NCBI GenBank assembly: GCA_021414245.1
Contig: JAIOOU010000001.1
Span: forward strand, 100,371-164,370
From: Chloroflexota bacterium
Lineage (GTDB): Bacteria > Chloroflexota > Anaerolineae > Anaerolineales > Villigracilaceae
Reading direction: 5' to 3'
DNA length: 64,000 nt
This document shows, in pieces, positions 37,615-46,658 of this stretch. The notes beneath the pieces were generated by a model, which saw only the letters and a list, made by a program, of their open reading frames with translations, was not told the DNA's origin and did not search any database. Position numbers and translations under genes: made by a program. The number at the start of each line of letters is the position of its first letter. Within the stretch, counting starts at the first letter, position 1.

Positions 37615-38297
37615 ACGTTGTCATTCTTCAACCCTCCTATATCCCCTGGCGGGGATATTTTGACCAGATTCGCCGCGCCGACCTGTTCATTTTTTACGAC
37701 GATGTTCAATATGACAAACATGGCTGGCGCAACCGTAACCAGATCAAAACCGCCCAGGGCAAACAATGGCTGACCATACCGGTCCACAGCAAGGGTGTCA
37801 CCGAGGGAATTCCCATCCGGGAGGTACGGATCGACTGGTCCCGGCCCTGGGCTGCCAATCACCTAAAAGCGTTGACCTATGCCTACACCAGGACGCCGTT
37901 TTTCGCCTCACACGTCCCCTGGCTTGATTCTGTCTACGGACGGCGCGATGAATTCCTGGCGGATTTCACCATCTGGTCGACAGTGGAGATCACCCGCAGA
38001 CTTGGGAATTCGCATACGCAGTTCCTGCGCTCCTCCGAGATCCCCGGGATCAACGGGCAAAAAACGGATCGGTTGATCCAGATTCTCCAGCATGTTGGGG
38101 CAAGCCATTACATCAGCGGACCATCTGCACGGGAATATGTTGAGGATGATAAATTTACAAATGCAGGTATTTCCATGGAATATATGGAATACAATTACCC
38201 GGAGTATCCGCAGTTATATCCTCCCTATGACCCGTACGTGACCATACTGGACCTGATGTTCATGACCGGGGAAGAAGCCCGAAAGTATATGGAATGA
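37611..38297 (+). CDS. WbqC-like family protein
   Basis: 228 residues. The signature begins at the N-terminus: VVILQPSYIPWRGYFDQI and FIFYDDVQYDKHGWRNRNQIK. WbqC-like proteins occur in O-antigen and other surface-glycan clusters; their chemistry is not established, though a transfer reaction on a nucleotide-sugar or amino sugar has been suggested. ATGA overlaps at both ends bind it into the operon. Confidence 0.9.
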   Translation: MNVVILQPSYIPWRGYFDQIRRADLFIFYDDVQYDKHGWRNRNQIKTAQGKQWLTIPVHSKGVTEGIPIREVRIDWSRPWAANHLKALTYAYTRTPFFASHVPWLDSVYGRRDEFLADFTIWSTVEITRRLGNSHTQFLRSSEIPGINGQKTDRLIQILQHVGASHYISGPSAREYVEDDKFTNAGISMEYMEYNYPEYPQLYPPYDPYVTILDLMFMTGEEARKYME

Positions 38298-38326
38298 CCA
38301 ATTTAAATGAATTAGAGGAAGACATT

Positions 38327-38962
38327 ATGAGCCTGGAACAAACGCAAAAAAAACTAAACGACTATTTTTCCGAAAAACTGGATGCCTTTGGAGCCACCCC
38401 CAAAGGTGTGGACTATAACGGTCCACAGGCTCAGGAGCACAGGTTCGAGCAGCTTTCAAAGGTGATCCATCCGGAACAACCTTTCACCGTGGTTGATTAT
38501 GGAAGCGGGTATGGTGCCATGTTCGACTTTCTGCAGAAGAAAGGCTGGAAGTTCGAATATTACGGGATTGACCTGATCGAGAAGATGGTGCTTGCGGGCC
38601 GGGAAAGCCACAAGGAATTTCCCAATGCACATTTCACCACGGATGAGAACGAAGTCCCCCAGGCCGATTACCTGCTGGCCGGTGCGATCTTCAACATCAA
38701 GCTTGATACGTCCTACGAAGACTGGCAGGCCTTTGTGCTCAAGACTCTGGCCCGCATGAATCAGCTGGGTACTAAGGGCTTTTCATTCAACATGCTCACC
38801 AAATATTCCGATGCGGATCGAATGGCACAGCGCCCCGACCTGTTTTATGGCGACCCGCTCTTCTTCTTTGATTTTTGCAAGCGGAACTTTTCCAGGGATG
38901 TGGCCTTGTTGCACGATTACGGTCTGTATGATTTCACCATTCTGGTCCGCAAGGACGTGTAA
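38327..38962 (+). CDS. SAM-dependent methyltransferase
   Basis: 211 residues from MSLEQTQ at 38327, chosen because gaggaag lies 5 nt before; a start at 38294 overlapping the previous stop is also possible. Class I fold: FTVVDYGSGYGAMFDFL (SAM loop), YYGIDLIEKMV, and LLAGAIFNIK. No closer family recognised. Probably modifies a sugar or glycan intermediate made by the neighbours (inference from context). Confidence 0.82.
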   Translation: MSLEQTQKKLNDYFSEKLDAFGATPKGVDYNGPQAQEHRFEQLSKVIHPEQPFTVVDYGSGYGAMFDFLQKKGWKFEYYGIDLIEKMVLAGRESHKEFPNAHFTTDENEVPQADYLLAGAIFNIKLDTSYEDWQAFVLKTLARMNQLGTKGFSFNMLTKYSDADRMAQRPDLFYGDPLFFFDFCKRNFSRDVALLHDYGLYDFTILVRKDV

Positions 38963-38968
38963 ACAGGC

Positions 38969-39904
38969 ATGCAGATCGTCCAGGCGCCCCGGGCCTCTGC
39001 CATTTTATACAGTCTGATCGCCCGGCAGCCGCCGCTTCCCTGGTTGCTGCCGGCCAATATTTGCCCGATCGTTCCGATCACCTTCCTGAAAGCACACATT
39101 CCATTTGAATTTGCCGACATCTCTGCCTCCTCCCTGCATATGGATCAGGAGCAGGCCCTCGAACGGGTCAAGGCGGGAAAATTTGGCGGTTTATTGTATG
39201 CACATACCTACGGGGAACCCTCCACACCACAGGCTTTTTTCGCAGAAATCAAGGAACTCGATCCGGATTTGTTGATCGTCGATGACCGCTGTCTTTGTCA
39301 ACCCGATCTTGAGCCGATACCCTCTGCGGATGTGATCCTGTACAGCACGGGTTATGCTAAAATTGTGGACCTTGGCCATGGAGGCTATGCGTTTATTGAT
39401 GATCGTTTAAGTTATAAACCAGCGTATTTGCCCTTCAATGTCAGGCATCATGAGGAGATTGAAAGGCAATACAAGGCAGCGGTGCAGGACCGGTTAAAAT
39501 TTGACTATCAGGATTGTGACTGGCTGGAGAGCGGGAATTCCCAGGTTAATTGGCCCGAATACCGCGTTCAAATTGAGAGCGGCCTTAAAACCTCCCTGGC
39601 CGGACGTTCACTGATCAATCAAATTTATGAAAATGCGTTGCCAAAGGAAATCCAGTTGCCCGAACAGTACCAGATGTGGAGGTTTAATATCAGGGTAAAG
39701 GAAAAAGCCAGAATATTGGGCGCGATCTTTGAGGAAGGGTTGTTTGCGAGCTCCCATTATGCTTCGTTGGCGGGCATCATGGCGGATGGACTCACCCCGC
39801 AGGCCGACTCTCTTGCAGGTGAAGTGATTAATTTATTCAACGACTTTCATTTTGATGAAAAAAAAGCCCAAAAAATCTGCGATGTAATTATAAGGAATCT
39901 ATGA
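38969..39904 (+). CDS. divergent DegT/DnrJ-type PLP protein
   Basis: 311 residues. It matches the DegT/DnrJ/EryC1 aminotransferase layout in part: LLYAHTYGEP, LLIVDDRCLCQ (Asp that contacts PLP) and STGYAKIVDLGHGGYAF, where Lys in GYAK would be the Schiff-base residue. The N-terminal PLP-binding loop is atypical. Possibly an inactive or altered partner of the canonical enzyme next to it, which starts inside its last codons. Confidence 0.7.
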   Translation: MQIVQAPRASAILYSLIARQPPLPWLLPANICPIVPITFLKAHIPFEFADISASSLHMDQEQALERVKAGKFGGLLYAHTYGEPSTPQAFFAEIKELDPDLLIVDDRCLCQPDLEPIPSADVILYSTGYAKIVDLGHGGYAFIDDRLSYKPAYLPFNVRHHEEIERQYKAAVQDRLKFDYQDCDWLESGNSQVNWPEYRVQIESGLKTSLAGRSLINQIYENALPKEIQLPEQYQMWRFNIRVKEKARILGAIFEEGLFASSHYASLAGIMADGLTPQADSLAGEVINLFNDFHFDEKKAQKICDVIIRNL

Positions 39905-41037
39905 TCAAGGTTGACTTTAATCGTCCTGTGACCGTTGGGAAAGAATTCGAATATATGCGGCAGGCCATTGAGAATGCCCATATATCCGGGGACGGCCCCT
40001 TTACCAAAAAATGCCATGCTTTTCTGGAGGGAGGGCTCGGAGTTAATAAGGCCCTCTTGACCACCTCCTGCACCCACGCATTGGAGATGTCGGCAATTTT
40101 GCTGGACATCCAGCCCGGCGATGAGGTCATCGTCCCGGATTTCACCTTTGTTTCCACGGTAAATGCCTTTGTGTTAAGGGGTGCCAGGCCCGTTTTTGTG
40201 GATGTGAGGTCCGACACCCTCAATTTGGATGAGACCCGGTTGGAAGCCGCGATCACCCCGCGCACCAAAGCAATTGTTCCGGTGCATTATGCCGGGGTTG
40301 CCTGCGAGATGGACACCCTTATGGAAATTGCCAGCCGGCACAAGGTTGCCGTCGTTGAGGATAATGCCCACGGTTTGTTTGGAACCTATAAGCGGAAATA
40401 TCTCGGCACTTTTGGTTCAATGGCTTCCCAGTCCTTTCATGAGACCAAGAATTTTTCATGCGGCGAGGGCGGCGCCCTGCTGATCAATGACCCGCTTCTG
40501 GCCGAACGTGCCGAGATCATCCGTGAAAAAGGCACCAACCGCTCCCGTTTCTTCCGCGGACAGGTGGATAAATACACCTGGGTTGACATCGGTTCCTCCT
40601 ATCTCCCCTCGGACATTCTGGCTGCCTTTCTCTTCGCGCAGTTCGAACAACGTGAAAAGATCCAGGGTCACCGCAAACAAGTCTGGGAGATGTACAAGGC
40701 CGCATTGACCGGCTGGGCCGAAAAACATGGCGTTCAGATGCCGCACATCCCGGATGGATGCGAACAGGCGTATCACATGTTTTACATGTTGCTCCCGGAC
40801 CTGGATCTGCGCCAGAAATTGATCATGTACCTGCGCGAACGTGGGATTTACAGCGTCTTTCATTATCTGCCGCTCCATCTTTCGGACATGGGGCAGGGCT
40901 ATGGATATAAAGCCGGCGACTGCCCGGTGACCGAAAGCATCAGTGACCGCCTGATCCGCCTGCCGTTCCACAACGCACTGACCGGAAACGACCAGGAGCA
41001 GGTGATCGATACGATCCTGGATTTTAAGTTCTCCTAG
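39901..41037 (+). CDS. rffA: dTDP-4-amino-4,6-dideoxygalactose transaminase
   Basis: 378 residues, DegT/DnrJ family. TTSCTHALEMSAILLDI, VVEDNAHGLFG and SFHETKNFSCGEGGALLIND with Lys in HETKN match RffA/WecE, which forms dTDP-Fuc4N from dTDP-4-keto-6-deoxyglucose. Other nucleotide-sugar transaminases cannot be excluded. Overlaps the divergent paralog by 4 nt. Indicates an amino-deoxy sugar in the glycan. Confidence 0.88.
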   Translation: MIKVDFNRPVTVGKEFEYMRQAIENAHISGDGPFTKKCHAFLEGGLGVNKALLTTSCTHALEMSAILLDIQPGDEVIVPDFTFVSTVNAFVLRGARPVFVDVRSDTLNLDETRLEAAITPRTKAIVPVHYAGVACEMDTLMEIASRHKVAVVEDNAHGLFGTYKRKYLGTFGSMASQSFHETKNFSCGEGGALLINDPLLAERAEIIREKGTNRSRFFRGQVDKYTWVDIGSSYLPSDILAAFLFAQFEQREKIQGHRKQVWEMYKAALTGWAEKHGVQMPHIPDGCEQAYHMFYMLLPDLDLRQKLIMYLRERGIYSVFHYLPLHLSDMGQGYGYKAGDCPVTESISDRLIRLPFHNALTGNDQEQVIDTILDFKFS

Positions 41038-41101
41038 TTCAGGGCCGCCGACCCTGCTTTCGGCCTGAATCAGGCTGCAGGTCCGATCAGGAGCCGCATG
41101 G

Positions 41102-41107
41102 TAAAAT
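41102..41107 (+). promoter_or_regulatory. -10 box of likely leaderless GT2 gene
   Basis: ggTAAAAT, 7 nt before the ATG at 41115. Confidence 0.55.
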
Positions 41108-41114
41108 TCCTGCG

Positions 41115-42074
41115 ATGCCTCCAAAACGAAAACTCAAAGTCGATCTGGTCATTCCCATTTTCAATGAAGCCGGGGTTGTCGAACAGACCCATGCGCATGT
41201 GCGGGAAATTACGGATTCCCTCCCGTATGATTTTCATTTCATCTTTGTCGATGACGGTTCCAGCGACGGGACAGCGGATACGCTCCGAAAAATAGCGGAT
41301 GCCGACCCGCGCATTTCCGTGCTCCAACTCAGCCGCAATTTCGGCCATCAGGCCGCGCTGACAGCCGGCATGGACGCGGCGCAGGGCGAAGTCATTATCA
41401 CCATGGACGGTGACGGCCAGCACCCGCCCGAGATGATACCGGAGATGCTGAACCTGATCCGTCAGGGATACGACATCGTGCAGGCCCAGCGCATGGATGA
41501 AGGCGGGGCGATGTCCTTCAAGAAGGCCACCTCCAATCTTTTCTATCGCCTGATCAATTTCATTAGCGGCACCCAGGTCCTGCAGGGAGCGGCGGATTTC
41601 CGCGCCTTGTCTCGTGATGCGCTGGACGGTCTGCGATCCATGCATGAATACCACCGGTTTTTACGCGGCATGGTTTCATGGATGGGATATGCCAGTGTGA
41701 TCCTGCCGTATCGTGAACCCGCCCGGCTGGCCGGGAAATCAAAATATTCGCTTGGGAAGATGATCCGGCTGGCATCGGATGCGATTTTTTCCTTTTCCCT
41801 GGCTCCTTTGTATATTGGATTAAGCGCGGGGTTGGGTTTCTTCGTTCTGGCTGCGGCGCAGTTGATCTACGTGGCTGCCCTGTGGCTGACCGGTCATACC
41901 GAGCGCATCGTGGCCGGCTGGAGTTCGTTAATGGCCATCATGTTGATCGCGAGCGGTATCATCATGATCCTGCTGGGATTCATCGGCGTATATGTCGGGT
42001 ATATCTTCCAGGAAGTCAAGGGAAGACCGATCTATTTAATTAAAAAGGGGCATTCTCAGGCAAATGGAAAATAA
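41115..42074 (+). CDS. family 2 glycosyltransferase, GtrB-like
   Basis: 319 residues. VDLVIPIFNEAGVVEQ, FVDDGSSDGTADTL and TMDGDGQHPPEMIPEML give the GT-A fold. Two C-terminal membrane segments (FFVLAAAQLIYVAALWL and IMLIASGIIMILLGFIG). A polyprenyl phosphate glucosyl or mannosyl transferase is likely. Second such enzyme in the cluster, 78 nt after rffA, possibly with its own promoter. Confidence 0.9.
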   Translation: MPPKRKLKVDLVIPIFNEAGVVEQTHAHVREITDSLPYDFHFIFVDDGSSDGTADTLRKIADADPRISVLQLSRNFGHQAALTAGMDAAQGEVIITMDGDGQHPPEMIPEMLNLIRQGYDIVQAQRMDEGGAMSFKKATSNLFYRLINFISGTQVLQGAADFRALSRDALDGLRSMHEYHRFLRGMVSWMGYASVILPYREPARLAGKSKYSLGKMIRLASDAIFSFSLAPLYIGLSAGLGFFVLAAAQLIYVAALWLTGHTERIVAGWSSLMAIMLIASGIIMILLGFIGVYVGYIFQEVKGRPIYLIKKGHSQANGK

Positions 42075-42705
42075 ACCCCAGCCTTTTCACATCACCCTGT
42101 TGCGCCACGGCGAATCGGTGGGCAACGCCGAGTCACGCTGGCAGGGACAGGCTGACTTTCCGCTGAACGATACCGGCCGGGCACAGACCCGCGCCCTGGC
42201 GGAACGCTGGGTCCGGGAAAAGGTGAAGTTCGACCTCATTATTTCGAGTCCGCTTGCACGGACCCGGGAAACCGCGGAGATCATCTCCAAAGCCTTGAAT
42301 GTCAAGATCGAATTCGAACCCTTGTGGTTGGAGCGCGATAACGGTGAATTTGAAGGATTGACCGCCTCCGAGGTGCGCCAGAATTTCCAACACCCCTCCT
42401 TTTCCACTCCGTTTGATCCCGTGGGCGGGGACGGGGAAGGGGATTGGGAATTATTCCTTCGTGCCGGGCAGGCCCTGCACAATCTTCTGAAACATGAGCC
42501 GGCCAGATATCTGATCGTTTCCCATGGCGGGTTGTTGAATCAGGTCATGCATGCGGTGGTGGGAATGGCTCCGCAGGCCAATAATGCCGGCACGCGTTTT
42601 CGTTTCAGCAACACGGCCTTTGCACAGTTAATGTATTATCCGCACCAGCATCGCTGGGCGATCGACAGGCTGAACGATCACGCCCATTGGAAGGAAGCGG
42701 AATAA
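42064..42705 (+). CDS. histidine phosphatase family protein
   Basis: 213 residues. TLLRHGESVGNAESRWQGQ carries the catalytic His in the RHG motif, followed by SSPLARTRETAE and LIVSHGGLLNQVMH with the second His. Phosphoglycerate mutase-like fold; may act on sugar phosphates or be related to alpha-ribazole phosphatase. It overlaps the GT2 gene by 11 nt. Confidence 0.9.
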   Translation: MENKPQPFHITLLRHGESVGNAESRWQGQADFPLNDTGRAQTRALAERWVREKVKFDLIISSPLARTRETAEIISKALNVKIEFEPLWLERDNGEFEGLTASEVRQNFQHPSFSTPFDPVGGDGEGDWELFLRAGQALHNLLKHEPARYLIVSHGGLLNQVMHAVVGMAPQANNAGTRFRFSNTAFAQLMYYPHQHRWAIDRLNDHAHWKEAE

Positions 42706-42724
42706 GATCCGCGCTAAAAATTCA

Positions 42725-43867
42725 TTGGACGAACAGCTCTTCAAATTAAACCATCCAAGAGGCGAGACCACTTTGCAAACATCCATCCCGAACGTAAAAG
42801 AATCCGATCGTTTGAACGTGCTGGTTTTTGGCGCCGGCGCCATCGGGACCTATTTTGGCGGTTCACTTGCCCTGGCGGGCCATAAGATCGTTTTTGTGGA
42901 GCAGCCGAAAATGGTGGCTGACCTGCGCGAACGCGGCCTGCGTCTGGACCTGACCATTGATGAAAGACGGCAGACTCAAGACGCCTTTGTCGTCGAGCCG
43001 CGGGCCTTCGTTATCGAGCCTTCACTGGAGGATGCCTTGAAATTCGGTCCCTTCGATGTGGCGCTCTTTGCCTTGAAATCCTTTGATACGGCCGCCGCAC
43101 TCGAAGGGATGAAGCCCTTCGCGGAAAAACTCCCGCCCATACTCTGCCTGTCCAACGGCGTGGAGAATGAACAGGCCATCGCCGGGGCGCTTGGCAAGGA
43201 AAAAGTCATCTACGGCACGGTGACCACGGCCATCGGCCGGCGCGGAGCCGGTGACATTGTCCTTGAAAAATTACGCGGCGTCGGCGTTGCCGCGGGTCAT
43301 CCTCTTTCCACCAGACTCGTTTTGGCCCTGGAGGGTGCCTTCCTCAAGTGTCGTTTGTTTCCCGAGCCGCATGGGATGAAGTGGTCAAAGATGTTGACCA
43401 ACCTGATCGCCAATCCCACCTCCGCGATTCTCAATATGACTGCGGCCCAGGTGTTTGCCAATAAAAAATTATACAAACTTGAGATCGATATGCTTAAGGA
43501 ATGCTTGGCTGTCATGAAGGCCCAGGACTTGGAAGTCTTCGACCTGCCCGGCACACCCGTCAAAGCCCTTGCCTTTGCCACCACTTTGCCACTCTGGCTT
43601 TCCAAACCATTCCTGTCCCGCGCTGCCGGCAGCGGACGCGGCGCCAAGATGCCATCCTTCCACATTGACCTGTATTCGGGCCGCCCGCAAAGCGAGGTGG
43701 AATATCTGCACGGGGCCGTTGTGCGCGAAGGCAAAGCACGCGGCATTCCCACCCCGGTCAACGCGTTGCTCACCGAAATCCTGGTGGCCCTGACCCGAAA
43801 AGAGATCCCGCTGGAGGAATATGCGGGACAGCCTGATAAATTGCTTGAAAAGTTAAATTCAAAATAA
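42725..43867 (+). CDS. 2-dehydropantoate 2-reductase family (PanE/ApbA) protein
   Basis: About 380 residues from a TTG at 42725; the start is unsure, and a TTG at 42773 or 42812 would be nearer to the conserved domain. VLVFGAGAIGTYFGGSLALAGH is the NADPH motif; KWSKMLTNLIANPTSAIL contains the catalytic Lys region. PanE makes pantoate for coenzyme A, but many relatives are of unknown substrate, so the symbol is withheld. Confidence 0.82.
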   Translation: MDEQLFKLNHPRGETTLQTSIPNVKESDRLNVLVFGAGAIGTYFGGSLALAGHKIVFVEQPKMVADLRERGLRLDLTIDERRQTQDAFVVEPRAFVIEPSLEDALKFGPFDVALFALKSFDTAAALEGMKPFAEKLPPILCLSNGVENEQAIAGALGKEKVIYGTVTTAIGRRGAGDIVLEKLRGVGVAAGHPLSTRLVLALEGAFLKCRLFPEPHGMKWSKMLTNLIANPTSAILNMTAAQVFANKKLYKLEIDMLKECLAVMKAQDLEVFDLPGTPVKALAFATTLPLWLSKPFLSRAAGSGRGAKMPSFHIDLYSGRPQSEVEYLHGAVVREGKARGIPTPVNALLTEILVALTRKEIPLEEYAGQPDKLLEKLNSK

Positions 43868-43913
43868 TCACTGATCATTAAACTGGTCCCGCCGGGACCC
43901 CCGTAGAAAATTT

Positions 43914-45608
43914 ATGTCAATCAAAATCGTAAAACCAAATACTGAAGTGGAACTTCACCTTCCCGATGGGCGGGTGCTTTCGGGTCCGCGCGGAACCCAG
44001 GTGGGGGATTTTCTTGGAAAAGTAAAGGATGATTTTTCCGCGCCGGTCGTGGCGGCCATCATCAACAATCAGATCCATGAATTGACCTATCCGGTGGATA
44101 TTGAATCCTTCTGCCGTCCCGTCACCATGGACACGGCTGACGGTGCGCGCATCTACCGCCGTTCCCTGGTCTTTCTGTTGGAGATCTCCTTCGCTGAATT
44201 ATTCCCCAAGGGCAGGTTGAACATCGATCACTCGGTCTCCTCCGGCGGCTTTTATTGCGAAGTCACGGGACAGGCGATGCTCACTGAAAAGGAACTGGAT
44301 TCGCTTAAGGCTCACATGCATCATTTGATCCGCGAGGACCTGCCCTTTGTCCGCAGGGAAATGCCCATTCAGGAAGCCATCGAGTATTTCAAAAAGCGCG
44401 GTTATGACGACAAGCTTCGGCTGCTGGCGCACCGCCACAAGGATTATCTGACCATGTACAGCGTGCACGATCAGATGGATTACCTGCACGGATACATGGT
44501 CCCCTCCACCGGATATTTGAAATGGTTTGATCTCAAGCTGGTCAACGGCGCCTTCCTGATTCAATTCCCGCGTCGGCATTCGCCTACAGCCCTGGAACCC
44601 TTGGGCGAATATCCCAAACTCCTCAGCGCCTTTCGCCAGTACGGCGACTGGCTGGAAAAACTCAATATCGACAATGTCGGCGTCCTGGACGATGCCATCG
44701 AGGCCGGCCGCGCCGATGAACTGGTGTTAGTCTCTGAAGCCCTGCACGAACAGAATGTGGCCGACATTGCCCAGCAGATCGCGAAGAAAAAATCCCGCAT
44801 CATCCTAATCGCAGGCCCCTCCTCCTCGGGAAAAACCACCACCTCGCGCCGCCTCGCGATTCAACTGCTGGCCCGGGGAATTTCCCCCTTTCCGCTCGAA
44901 CTCGATAATTACTTTGTCAACCGGGATAAGAACCCGCTTGATCGGGATGGCAAACCGGATTTTGAAACCATTGATGCCCTGAATATCACCCATCTGGCAC
45001 AGGATATTGAAAAACTGCTGGCGGGCGAAAAAGTTCAATTACCGCGCTACAACTTTCGGGAGGGACGAAGCGAGCAGGGCGACCTGATTCAATTGAGGGA
45101 CGGCCAGCCGCTCATCCTCGAAGGCATTCATGGGATGAACCCCCGCCTCATCCCCGACCGGCTGGCTGATTCGGCTTTTCGGGTATATGTCTCCGCGCTG
45201 ACGCAGATCAACCTCGACCGTCACAACCGTGTCTCCACCACGGACACGCGCCTAATCCGGCGCATGGTGAGGGATGCGCGCGAACGCGGCTACTCCGCCA
45301 CGCAGACCATCTCAAACTGGGAGTCGGTCCGCCGCGGCGAAAAGAGACATATCTTTCCCTATCAGGAAAATGCGGACGTAATGTTCAACTCGGCGTTGGT
45401 GTACGAACTGGCGGCATTAAAACCCCTGGCTGAACCATTGTTGAGGCAGGTCCCGTACAATGTGCCCGAATTCATCGAAGCCCGGCGATTGCTGGCCTTC
45501 CTGGAATGGTTCCTGCCGCTGGATGCAAGTTTGATCCCTGCGAATTCGATTGTGCGGGAATTTCTGGGTGGTTCCGGGTTGAAGGATTTCAAGATCTGGA
45601 AGGGGTGA
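43914..45608 (+). CDS. nucleoside kinase with TGS and synthetase-like N-terminal domains
   Basis: 564 residues. N-terminal TGS domain (VELHLPDGRVLSGPRGTQVGDFL, split) and threonyl-tRNA synthetase second additional-like domain (to about 220), then a uridine kinase domain with Walker A AGPSSSGKTTTSRRL at about residue 298 and LEGIHGMNP. Same architecture as family members annotated as uridine kinase or nucleoside kinase; substrate not determined from sequence. Ends at a bidirectional terminator. Confidence 0.9.
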   Translation: MSIKIVKPNTEVELHLPDGRVLSGPRGTQVGDFLGKVKDDFSAPVVAAIINNQIHELTYPVDIESFCRPVTMDTADGARIYRRSLVFLLEISFAELFPKGRLNIDHSVSSGGFYCEVTGQAMLTEKELDSLKAHMHHLIREDLPFVRREMPIQEAIEYFKKRGYDDKLRLLAHRHKDYLTMYSVHDQMDYLHGYMVPSTGYLKWFDLKLVNGAFLIQFPRRHSPTALEPLGEYPKLLSAFRQYGDWLEKLNIDNVGVLDDAIEAGRADELVLVSEALHEQNVADIAQQIAKKKSRIILIAGPSSSGKTTTSRRLAIQLLARGISPFPLELDNYFVNRDKNPLDRDGKPDFETIDALNITHLAQDIEKLLAGEKVQLPRYNFREGRSEQGDLIQLRDGQPLILEGIHGMNPRLIPDRLADSAFRVYVSALTQINLDRHNRVSTTDTRLIRRMVRDARERGYSATQTISNWESVRRGEKRHIFPYQENADVMFNSALVYELAALKPLAEPLLRQVPYNVPEFIEARRLLAFLEWFLPLDASLIPANSIVREFLGGSGLKDFKIWKG

Positions 45609-45620
45609 TGTGAAAAATAA

Positions 45621-45655
45621 AAAGGACCGGGTCGAAAGACCCGGTCCTTTTTATT
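45621..45655. terminator. bidirectional terminator
   Basis: 13-bp stem aaaggaccgggtc / gacccggtccttt, gaaa loop, A and T runs on either side; between two convergent genes. Confidence 0.9.
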
Positions 45656-46643
45656 AATTCAAAATCGATTCGATCTGCTTGAGTTCCTCATTTCTAAAAC
45701 CCAGCCTGTCCAACATTCCAACCGCATCCTCTATCTGTTCCACTCTGCTCGCACCGATCAAAACCGAGGTCATACCTTCATGCCGCAGCACCCAGGCCAG
45801 GGCCATTTGCGCGAGGGTTTGTCCGCGGGATCCAGCCAGCTCGTTCAATTTCTTCACTTTCACGAGCTTGTCGTCTGTGATGTGGGTGGGTTTGAGGAAG
45901 CCGTGTGCCTTTGAGGCGCGCGACCCTTCCGGGATGCCGCCGAGGTATTTGTCGGTCAGCAAACCCTGGGCGAGAGGGGAGAAGGCAATACAGCCGATCC
46001 CTTCCTCCTTCAAGGTTTGCAGCAGGCCATCCTCCACCCAGCGGTTGAACATGCTGTAGGAGGGTTGATGGATCAAACAGGGCGTGCCCAGCTGACGCAG
46101 GATCTGCGCGGCCTCGCGTGCCTTCTCGGCCGGATAATTGGAAATGCCAGCATACAGAGCCCGCCCGCTGCGGACAATCTGATCGAGAGCCTGCATGGTT
46201 TCCTCCAGCGGCGTCTCGGGATCCGGGCGGTGATGATAGAAAATATCCACGTATTCCAGGCCCATGCGTTTCAGGCTTTGATCGAGGCTGGAGACCAGGT
46301 ACTTGCGCGAGCCCCAATCTCCATACGGCCCTTCCCACATGGTATAGCCTGCCTTGGATGAAATGATCAATTCATCACGATGGGGACGCAAATCCTTTTC
46401 AATGATACGGCCAAAAGTTTCCTCGGCCGAACCCGGAGGTGGGCCGTAATTATTGGCCAGGTCCAAATGAGTGATGCCGAGGTCAAATGCGCGCAGAACC
46501 ATGGCGCGGCTGTTGGAGAAGGCATCCACACCGCCGAAGTTATGCCATAAGCCCAGGGAGACCGCGGGAAGTTTCAGCCCGCTGCGGCCGGAGCGGCGAT
46601 AGTGCATGGATTGATAGCGGGAATCTGAAGGTTGGTAGTTCAT
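45654..46643 (-). CDS. aldo/keto reductase, YghZ-like
   Basis: 329 residues. YRRSGRSGLKLPAVSLGLWHNFG is the start of YghZ/Kv-beta-like AKRs. Catalytic tetrad: Asp in LDLANNYGPP with Tyr, Lys in ISSKAGYTMW and His in YHHRPDPETP. L-glyceraldehyde 3-phosphate reductase is the closest described activity (from memory). Lies 15 nt after the upstream SDR gene. Confidence 0.9.
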   Translation of the reverse strand: MNYQPSDSRYQSMHYRRSGRSGLKLPAVSLGLWHNFGGVDAFSNSRAMVLRAFDLGITHLDLANNYGPPPGSAEETFGRIIEKDLRPHRDELIISSKAGYTMWEGPYGDWGSRKYLVSSLDQSLKRMGLEYVDIFYHHRPDPETPLEETMQALDQIVRSGRALYAGISNYPAEKAREAAQILRQLGTPCLIHQPSYSMFNRWVEDGLLQTLKEEGIGCIAFSPLAQGLLTDKYLGGIPEGSRASKAHGFLKPTHITDDKLVKVKKLNELAGSRGQTLAQMALAWVLRHEGMTSVLIGASRVEQIEDAVGMLDRLGFRNEELKQIESILN

Positions 46644-46658
46644 GGTGGTTCACCTGAT

